A stretch of DNA of 19,093 bases, from NCBI GenBank assembly GCA_035763085.1, contig DASUBV010000283.1, positions 1-19,093 of the forward strand, written 5' to 3'. This DNA is from DASUBV01 sp035763085. GTDB lineage: Bacteria > Actinomycetota > Actinomycetes > Streptosporangiales > Streptosporangiaceae. The notes under the pieces were generated by a model. That model was not told where the DNA came from and ran no database searches. It was given only the letters and a program-made list of their open reading frames with translations. A program made the position numbers and the translations under genes. Positions 14,184 to 19,093 of the stretch are shown here, one piece after another. Within the stretch, counting starts at the first letter, position 1; the number at the start of each line of letters is the position of its first letter.

Positions 14184-14224
14184 CGGGCCCGCCCGATCCG
14201 GACGTGGCACTCATGTAATGGTTT

Positions 14225-14899
14225 TCAGCCGGCGCCGTCGCCTGGCCGGACCAGGCCGTGCTCGTAGGCATAGACAACCGCCTGCACCCGGTCGCGCAGG
14301 GCCAGCTTGCTGAGCACCCGGCCGACATGCGTCTTCACCGTCGCCTCCGACAGCACCAGCCGGGCCGCGATCTCGGCATTGGACAGCCCGCCGGCCACCT
14401 CGATGAGGATCTCGCGCTCCCGCACGGTCAGCGTTGCGACCTCGGGCGGCTCGGCGGCGCTGCCCGCCGGCCCCGGCAGGTGCGGCAGGAACGTGTCCAG
14501 CAGCCGCCGGGTCACGCTCGGCGCGACGACGGCGTCGCCGCTGGCCACAGCCCGGATGGCGGACAGCAGGTCGGGCGGCGGGACGTCCTTGAGCAGGAAC
14601 CCGCTGGCCCCGGCCCGCAGCCCGGCGTAGGCGTACTCGTCCAGGTCGAAGGTGGTCAGGATCAGCACCCGGGACGGGCTCGCGTCGGCCGCGATGCGGC
14701 GGGTGGCCTCGATGCCGTCCATGCCCGGCATCCGCACGTCCATCAGCACCACGTCGGGGTGCTGCCGGGTGGCCAGCCGCACCGCGGTGGCGCCGTCGCC
14801 CGCCTCGCCCACGACCCGCATGTCGGGCTGCGCGTCCAGCACCATCCGGAATCCCATGCGGAGCATGGGCTGGTCATCGGCGAGCAGGATCGAGATCAC
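14225..14899 (-). CDS. NarL/FixJ-family response regulator
   Basis: 224 aa cytoplasmic regulator, partner of the adjacent kinase. Receiver domain at 1-120: acidic pair D8-D9, phospho-acceptor D54 (LMDVRMPGMDG), T82/T83 and K104 (FLLKDVP). Linker at about 121-152. LuxR-type helix-turn-helix at about 155-215, with LTVREREILIEVAGGLSNAE and the recognition helix SEATVKTHVGRVLSKL. The gene overlaps the kinase by 4 bp (ATGA), a standard two-component arrangement. It is last in the exporter-kinase-regulator unit and most likely activates that unit when phosphorylated; the 12-bp inverted repeat at 18338-18366 is a candidate target. The signal is unknown. Confidence 0.95.
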   Translation of the reverse strand: MISILLADDQPMLRMGFRMVLDAQPDMRVVGEAGDGATAVRLATRQHPDVVLMDVRMPGMDGIEATRRIAADASPSRVLILTTFDLDEYAYAGLRAGASGFLLKDVPPPDLLSAIRAVASGDAVVAPSVTRRLLDTFLPHLPGPAGSAAEPPEVATLTVREREILIEVAGGLSNAEIAARLVLSEATVKTHVGRVLSKLALRDRVQAVVYAYEHGLVRPGDGAG

Positions 14900-16401
14900 G
14901 AGCCCTCCGTCCTGCCGGTCACGGCCGTTTCGGGTAGTGAATGTAGCTCCGGGTCCACCTGCAGGACGGTGTGCACGCGCCAGCCGCCGCCCAGCTCCGG
15001 CCCGGCGGACACCTGACCGCCGAACACGGCCGCCCGCTCCCGCATCCCCGCGATGCCGTGCCCGGCACCGCCATATCCCGCGGCACCGCCCAGGCCGGCG
15101 GCGTCGTCCGCGCCGGAGGCCGGCCCGGACCCCGGCAGCGCGGACCCCGGCAGCACCAGGCCCGCCACCAGGTGCCCGCCCGCCACGGCGGGGCCGGCCG
15201 CACGGCCCGCGGCGGGGCGGGCGGCTGTGCCGTTATCGGTGACCTCCAGCTCCACCTCGCCGGGCCGGTAGCTCAGCTGCACCTGCGCCGCGGTGGCCCG
15301 GGCGTGCTTGAGGGTGTTGGTCAGGGCTTCCTGGATCATCCGGTAGACCGCCAGCTGCGCGGTCGGCGGCAGTGCCGGGCGCTCGCCGGACACGGTCAGC
15401 CGGGTGGGCAGGCCCGCCGCCCGGACGGTGGCCAGCAGGTCCTCCAGGTCGTCGAGGGTGGCCTGCGGTGCCTGGGCGGCCAGGCCGCCGTCCGGGCCGA
15501 TCACGGTCGCCCCGGTGGCGCCGCCCGCGCCGGCGACGGTGTCCGGGCCCGCGGCCGCCGGCGAGCCGGCCGCCGGGCTGCCGGCAGCGGGCTGACGCAT
15601 GACGCCGAGCAGCCGGCGCATCTCGGTGAGGGCGGCCCGGCCAGTGCCGGAGACCTGGCGCATCACCCCGGCGGCCCGCTCGGGGCTGGCCTCGCTGGTG
15701 TAGGCCGCCCCGTCGGCCAGCGCGATCATGACGGCGATGTGATGCGCGACAATGTCGTGCATCTCCCGGGCGATCCGGGCCCGCTCGGCCGCCGCGGCCA
15801 GCTGAGTCTCCCGGTCCCGCTCGGCCTCCAGCCGCGCGGCCCGGTCCTCCAGCGCGGCCAGGTACGCCCGCCGGGTCCGGATGTTGAAGCCGACGAAGCC
15901 GGCCGCGGCGGTCATCCCGGTGATCGACAGGAAGATGAAGATCACGGCAGCGGCGCCGCGCGACCAGAACCACAGCGCGGCCAGCAGCGCGCCCAGCTCC
16001 AGCATGCCGGCCGCGGCCAGGATCCGGCGGCCGGACTGGTTGGCGGCAACGGTGTAGAAGGCGATCAGCGGGGCCAGGTCGGCGGCCATGGGCTGGCGGG
16101 CCGCCCAGTCGCCCAGCGCCGCCACCGCGACGATCAGGAAGACCAGAAACGGGGCTCTGCGGCGCCAGGCCAGCGGCAGCAGCAGCCCTAGCACGAGCGC
16201 CCAGGTCACCAGCGGGTGCTGGCCGAGGCTGGCCAGCAGGTTCGGCACGGCCAGCAGCAGCAGGACCGCGACCAGGGTGCTGTCGACCAGCTGCGGATGC
16301 CGCCGGGCCCAGGCCAGGTACCGGCCCGGCCACCCGGCGACGCCGCGGGCCGGCCCGCGCTCGGAGCGCGAGCCGGCCAGTGGCTGCTGGATCATGTTCA
16401 T
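14896..16401 (-). CDS. Sensor histidine kinase, HisKA_3/DesK-like
   Basis: About 501 aa membrane kinase. The N-terminal 40-175 region has five or so hydrophobic segments with little outside sequence, suggesting detection of a signal in or at the membrane, or through the neighbouring ABC permease. A coiled-coil-like stretch (about 178-210) leads to the phospho-acceptor H215 in REMHDIVAHHIAVM, typical of HisKA_3 kinases paired with NarL regulators. The ATP-binding part has the N box QEALTNTLKHA, a DNG motif and the G box GHGIAGMRERAAVFGG. Two Gly/Ala/Pro-rich low-complexity inserts interrupt the kinase core: one after MRQPAAG, and one between DNG and the G box that lengthens the usual ATP-lid region. 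Two in-frame ATGs (16401 and 16395) are possible starts; the second has the better spacing from AGGA. It lies 54 bp after the ABC permease gene. Confidence 0.94.
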   Translation of the reverse strand: MNMIQQPLAGSRSERGPARGVAGWPGRYLAWARRHPQLVDSTLVAVLLLLAVPNLLASLGQHPLVTWALVLGLLLPLAWRRRAPFLVFLIVAVAALGDWAARQPMAADLAPLIAFYTVAANQSGRRILAAAGMLELGALLAALWFWSRGAAAVIFIFLSITGMTAAAGFVGFNIRTRRAYLAALEDRAARLEAERDRETQLAAAAERARIAREMHDIVAHHIAVMIALADGAAYTSEASPERAAGVMRQVSGTGRAALTEMRRLLGVMRQPAAGSPAAGSPAAAGPDTVAGAGGATGATVIGPDGGLAAQAPQATLDDLEDLLATVRAAGLPTRLTVSGERPALPPTAQLAVYRMIQEALTNTLKHARATAAQVQLSYRPGEVELEVTDNGTAARPAAGRAAGPAVAGGHLVAGLVLPGSALPGSGPASGADDAAGLGGAAGYGGAGHGIAGMRERAAVFGGQVSAGPELGGGWRVHTVLQVDPELHSLPETAVTGRTEGS

Positions 16402-16455
16402 CCTGTGGTCGGGGGCCAGCCGGGACCGCCGCTGATCACCGGCTGCCGGACGGCA

Positions 16456-17283
16456 TCATGCATCGCGGCGCCGTAGCAGCACGGCGCCCGCCACGACGGT
16501 GACAGCGACATAGCCGAGGAACAGGGCGAACCCGGTCCACGGTGCCAGGTTAGGCGGGTCGGTGTGCACCTGCATAACTGCTGTGCCCGCGCTACTGGGC
16601 AGGTAGGGCACGATATGCGGGGCCCAGGTGCTGGGCAGCACGTCGGCCAGCAGCGGCAGGACCAGCAGGATCCCGTACAGAGTGGCGATCGACCCGGCGG
16701 TGGCCCGGAAGATGAAGCCCAGCCCCATCCCGAGCAGGCCGACTCCGGCCAGGTAGAGCCCGGCGCCGATGACCGCCCGGGCCACGCCGGGGTCAGCCAG
16801 CGAGACGCCGGCGTGATGGGCCGACAGGAGGGCCTGCCCGGCCAGGAACGCGATGACGGAGGAGATCACCGACACCACCGTGGCCACCACCGCGAACACG
16901 CCCAGCTTGGCCGCTAGCACTGGCAGCCGCCGGGGCACCGTGGTCAGCGTGGCCCGGATCTGCCCGGTGGCGTACTCGCCGGTGATGAAGAGCACGCCGA
17001 GCACGCCCATGGCCAGCTGGGCCAGGAAGATGCCCCGGATGCTGGTTCCCAGCGGGTCGAACGAGGCCCGGTCAATCGCGCTCATCTGACTCCAGCGGGC
17101 CACGACGAAGGAGCAGAACAAGATGCCCAGGCCGACCGTGATGCCCACTGACGCGGCCAGCGTGTACAGCGTCGAGCGCAGCGAGCGCAGCTTGATCCAC
17201 TCCGACCGGACCACGCGCGGAAAGGACACCCCGGCGGTGGCGGCGGCCGGGGCCGTGTGCCGGGCAACTGCCGTGCTGGCCAT
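16456..17283 (-). CDS. ABC-2 type exporter permease
   Basis: 275 aa, six predicted membrane segments, typical of the ABC-2 permeases of NatB/BcrB type. A cytoplasmic N-terminal part carries SEWIKLRSLRSTLYTLAAS, a hallmark of actinobacterial ABC-2 subunits (SExxKLRS). GEYATGQIRATLTTVPRR lies after the second segment, also characteristic of this family. It ends in LLRRRDA. The ATG shares one base with the TGA of the ATPase gene (TGATG), with GGAG six bases upstream, so the two are coupled and form one transporter. Likely role: export or membrane extrusion of a hydrophobic or peptide compound, perhaps an antimicrobial. The substrate is not readable. Confidence 0.92.
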   Translation of the reverse strand: MASTAVARHTAPAAATAGVSFPRVVRSEWIKLRSLRSTLYTLAASVGITVGLGILFCSFVVARWSQMSAIDRASFDPLGTSIRGIFLAQLAMGVLGVLFITGEYATGQIRATLTTVPRRLPVLAAKLGVFAVVATVVSVISSVIAFLAGQALLSAHHAGVSLADPGVARAVIGAGLYLAGVGLLGMGLGFIFRATAGSIATLYGILLVLPLLADVLPSTWAPHIVPYLPSSAGTAVMQVHTDPPNLAPWTGFALFLGYVAVTVVAGAVLLRRRDA

Positions 17284-18227
17284 CAGGCGCTCCGTCCCGC
17301 GCCGGCCAGCTCGGCCTGCGCCTCCGGGACCGCCGCTCGGTACTCCACCGAGTCGCGGGTCAGTTCCATGAATGCCTCCTCTAGCGATGCTGTCCGGGGG
17401 ACCAGCTCATAGAGCGTGAGTTGGTTGAGGGCCGCGACGCGGCCGATGTCGTCGCTGTCCAGACCGGTGACCTCCAGCACGCCGGCCTCGGCCGAGGTCA
17501 CGGTGACCTGCGGGCCGGTCAGCAGATCACGCAGCTGCGCGGCCTGCGGCGAGCGCACCCGGACGCTGGTCCGGGACGACCGGGTGAGGTCGGCGACCGA
17601 CACGTCGGCGATCAGCCGGCCGCGGCCGACGATGATCAGCTGCTCGGCGGTCAGCGCCATCTCGCTCATCAGGTGCGAGGACACGAGCACCGTCCGGCCC
17701 TCGGCGGCGAGCCGCTTGAGCAGGTTGCGGATCCACAAGATCCCCTCGGGGTCCAGGCCGTTGACCGGCTCATCGAGGATCAGCGTGCTGGGGTCGCCGA
17801 GCAGCGCCGCGGCGATACCCAGCCGCTGCCCCATGCCCAGCGAGAACCCGCCGGCCCGCTTGCGCGCCACCTCGCGCAGCCCGACCAGGTCGATGACCTC
17901 CTCGACCCGGCTGCGCGGGATGCCGGTGGTAGCCGCCAGCGCCAGCAGGTGATTGCTGGCACTGCGCCCGGTGTGCACGGCGCGGGCCTCCAGCAGCGCG
18001 CCGACCACGTGCAGCGGCGCGGGCTGGTCGGCGTACCGGCGGCCGTCCACGGTCACCCGGCCGGCCGTCGGCCGGTCCAGGCCGAGGATCATCCGGATGG
18101 TGGTGGACTTGCCGGCCCCGTTCGGGCCGAGGAACCCGGTGACGATGCCGGGCCGGACGGTGAAAGTCAGGTTATCGACGGCGAGCTTGTCGCCGTAGCG
18201 CTTGGTCAGGCCGCGCGCCTCGATCAT
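17283..18227 (-). CDS. ABC exporter ATPase, BcrA/NatA-like
   Basis: 314 aa ATP-binding subunit that powers the ABC-2 permease. Walker A GPNGAGKST is at 34-42, a signature region FSLGMGQRLGIA at 128-139 (the GMGQR variant seen in lantibiotic/bacitracin-type exporters), Walker B LILDEPVNGLDPEG at 149-162 and the switch H185. A C-terminal extension of about 80 residues after the ATPase core is usual in this subfamily. I chose ATG 18227 because GGAG lies six bases upstream and the product starts with the standard MIEARGLTKRYG; a GTG at 18272 in the same frame has no ribosome site. It is the first gene of a four-gene unit with permease, kinase and response regulator. Exporters of this type next to a two-component pair commonly give resistance to, or sense, cell-envelope antibiotics; here that is inference. 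Confidence 0.94.
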   Translation of the reverse strand: MIEARGLTKRYGDKLAVDNLTFTVRPGIVTGFLGPNGAGKSTTIRMILGLDRPTAGRVTVDGRRYADQPAPLHVVGALLEARAVHTGRSASNHLLALAATTGIPRSRVEEVIDLVGLREVARKRAGGFSLGMGQRLGIAAALLGDPSTLILDEPVNGLDPEGILWIRNLLKRLAAEGRTVLVSSHLMSEMALTAEQLIIVGRGRLIADVSVADLTRSSRTSVRVRSPQAAQLRDLLTGPQVTVTSAEAGVLEVTGLDSDDIGRVAALNQLTLYELVPRTASLEEAFMELTRDSVEYRAAVPEAQAELAGAGRSA

Positions 18228-18242
18228 GTGCTGCTCCAGGGA

Positions 18243-18270
18243 GAGTCCGGGAATCGTGCTTGCCGGACTC
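18243..18270. promoter_or_regulatory. 8-bp inverted repeat just upstream of the exporter ATPase
   Basis: GAGTCCGG (18243-18250) is the exact reverse complement of CCGGACTC (18263-18270), with 12 bases between. It lies 15 bases upstream of the ATPase start, so it is either a leader hairpin close to the ribosome site or a regulator-binding inverted repeat. Confidence 0.35.
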
Positions 18271-18337
18271 ACGCTAGGGACCGGGCACCCGCCGCGACGA
18301 CGGCCGCGAGGCCGATCTTCGCTATCGCCAGGAGCCC

Positions 18338-18366
18338 ACCTGAGGCGTAACGGCTACGCCTCAGGT
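18338..18366. promoter_or_regulatory. Perfect 12-bp inverted repeat, candidate response-regulator site
   Basis: ACCTGAGGCGTA (18338-18349) and TACGCCTCAGGT (18355-18366) are exact reverse complements around a 5-base spacer. It lies about 110 bp upstream of the exporter ATPase start, in the only noncoding stretch (18228-18509) between that unit and the toxin gene. NarL-type dimers bind inverted repeats, so this is the best candidate operator for the unit. A terminator for the upstream toxin-antitoxin operon is the alternative. Confidence 0.5.
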
Positions 18367-18442
18367 CGCATGCGGCACGGGCCGCCCGCCTGACGTGCCT
18401 GCCATTGAACTGGCGTTATCTGCCGAAGTCGCCCAGCGAATA

Positions 18443-18462
18443 GATCATCCCGCGAGATGATC
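18443..18462 (-). terminator. Small hairpin downstream of the toxin gene
   Basis: GATCATC (18443-18449) pairs with GATGATC (18456-18462) over a 6-base loop, about 48 bases after the toxin stop. The stem is not GC-rich and has no T-run, so a terminator role is only possible. Confidence 0.25.
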
Positions 18463-18509
18463 CGGCTGCCCGGTCATGTCTCCCGCGCCCTAGCCAGGCA
18501 GACAGCGGG

Positions 18510-18791
18510 CTACCGGCGACGGTAAGCGGCCGAGCGGTGCTGGATGTCCTGCACGATCACAGCGTGCTTTGACTCATCGATCCGGTACAGGACGCGCCAC
18601 TGGGTACCGAGCCGGGCGCTGTGAAACCCGGACAGGGTGTCCCGGAGCGGCTTGCCCACCCGGTAAGGCGCGTCCAGGAGCGGTCCGGTGATGAACTCGA
18701 CGGCAGCGGCAGCGATGTCCTCGGCGAGCAGCTCGGAGATCGCTCGCCGGGCAGGCCGTGTCATTCCGAGCTCATAGCCGCCGGGATTCAC
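18510..18791 (-). CDS. RelE/ParE-family toxin of a type II toxin-antitoxin system
   Basis: 93 aa, about the normal size for RelE toxins, which cut mRNA at the ribosome. Visible family features: YELGMTRPARRAI at the N-terminus, FITGPLLDAPYRVGKPLR at 33-50, the conserved arginine-containing core SARLGTQWRVLYRID (58-72), and the C-terminal VIVQDIQHRSAAYR (78-91) with the H85-R86 pair and Y90 typical of active mycobacterial and streptomycete RelE. All expected catalytic-region basic residues are present, so the gene looks intact. The GTG start at 18791 overlaps the antitoxin stop (GTGA). ParE-like gyrase inhibition is less likely because the HRSxAYR ending is that of RelE. Confidence 0.92.
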   Translation of the reverse strand: MNPGGYELGMTRPARRAISELLAEDIAAAAVEFITGPLLDAPYRVGKPLRDTLSGFHSARLGTQWRVLYRIDESKHAVIVQDIQHRSAAYRRR

Positions 18792-19042
18792 CGCCTGCGC
18801 TCAGCCAGCAGTGCACGCGCGGCCTCAGCGCCGTACACCACGTCGCCGGCCTGCTCAGACTCCCTGGCTTCGGCCAGGCCCCGCAGGGCCGCAGGATCGG
18901 CAAGAATCTCGGCGGTCTCCCGCATCGAGAGATACTCCTCAACCGCGACCAGGACAGTCTGCTGCACGCTCCGGTGCTCGGTCTCGGCGACCTGCTTGAG
19001 CTGGTCCTCAATCTCAGGCGGCAGTCGCAGGGTCATAGCCAT
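18788..19042 (-). CDS. Ribbon-helix-helix antitoxin partner of RelE-like toxin
   Basis: 84 aa. The N-terminal 40 residues (MTLRLPPEIEDQLKQVAETE and on through QQTVLVAVEEYL) form a ribbon-helix-helix DNA-binding domain like RelB/CopG antitoxins. The acidic and Ala-rich C-terminal half (about 45-84) would wrap and neutralise the toxin. ATG 19042 lies inside a perfect palindrome and has no Shine-Dalgarno site; a second in-frame ATG at 19036 is equally possible. The transcript may be nearly leaderless. Gene order antitoxin-toxin with a 4-bp overlap is the standard arrangement and allows coupled synthesis and autorepression by the complex. Confidence 0.9.
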   Translation of the reverse strand: MAMTLRLPPEIEDQLKQVAETEHRSVQQTVLVAVEEYLSMRETAEILADPAALRGLAEARESEQAGDVVYGAEAARALLAERRR

Positions 19043-19055
19043 ACCATTATGGTAT
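19041..19055. promoter_or_regulatory. Palindromic operator of the toxin-antitoxin operon
   Basis: ATACCATTATGGTAT, a perfect 7+1+7 palindrome. It overlaps the first bases of the antitoxin gene and contains CATAAT on the minus strand, a plausible -10 hexamer. Binding of the antitoxin (ribbon-helix-helix) dimer here would block its own transcription. Confidence 0.65.
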
Positions 19056-19093
19056 CACAGCGATGCACTATGACCTCAGAATGACACCACCCG

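Noticed and set aside
14044..14328. N-terminal extension of hydrolase 3 to 14328
   Set aside because: The strong AAGGAG-ATG at 14043 gives the standard hydrolase start; the extension overlaps the response regulator gene and is not hydrolase-like.
1..19093. CRISPR array, tRNA, insertion sequence or attachment site
   Set aside because: No regularly spaced repeats, no tRNA cloverleaf, no transposase or integrase and no long direct or terminal repeats were seen on either strand.

Overview
The window is very GC-rich (third codon positions almost all G or C, frequent GTG starts, Shine-Dalgarno sites of the AGGAG type). This points to a filamentous or soil-type actinomycete (Actinomycetota); I cannot name the genus. 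No tRNA, rRNA, CRISPR array, insertion sequence or phage gene is visible. Apart from one lipoprotein gene at the left end, every supported gene lies on the minus strand, so transcription runs from high to low coordinates.

The core (about 1280-14043) is a nucleoside and ribose salvage island. It has three nucleoside hydrolases, a ribokinase, two major facilitator (MFS) transporters, a CUT1-type ABC importer (lipoprotein plus two permeases, no ATPase) and two LacI-family regulators. The genes form three consecutive units. Unit A is hydrolase 3 (13066-14043), MFS 2 (11681-12970 or longer) and LacI 2 (10662-11684), tightly overlapping. Unit B is LacI 1 (9304-10332), hydrolase 2 (8273-9202) and ribokinase (7323-8240). 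Unit C is the binding lipoprotein (5682-7031), two permeases (4726-5676, 3809-4729), hydrolase 1 (2737-3696) and MFS 1 (1280-2668). Units B and C carry the identical 14-base string CTACACGAGTAGAT at strong sigma-70-like promoters, so LacI 1 probably controls both. The inferred pathway is import of a nucleoside by the ABC or MFS carrier, cytoplasmic cleavage to base plus ribose, and phosphorylation of ribose to ribose 5-phosphate. The gene set resembles the uridine operon uriR-rbsK1-uriT-uriH of Corynebacterium glutamicum, but is split, duplicated and supplemented with a CUT1 importer.

To the right is a four-gene unit of ABC-2 exporter ATPase (17283-18227), its permease (16456-17283), a sensor histidine kinase (14896-16401) and a NarL-type response regulator (14225-14899). 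It looks like an envelope-stress or antimicrobial-peptide sensing and efflux module. A perfect 12-bp inverted repeat lies upstream of it. At the right end is a type II toxin-antitoxin pair (RelE-like toxin 18510-18791, ribbon-helix-helix antitoxin 18788-19042) with a perfect palindrome over the antitoxin start.

The left end (1-365) shows no gene I can support. The plus-strand gene at 366-1247 is an LppX/LprAFG-like lipoprotein facing MFS 1 tail to tail.
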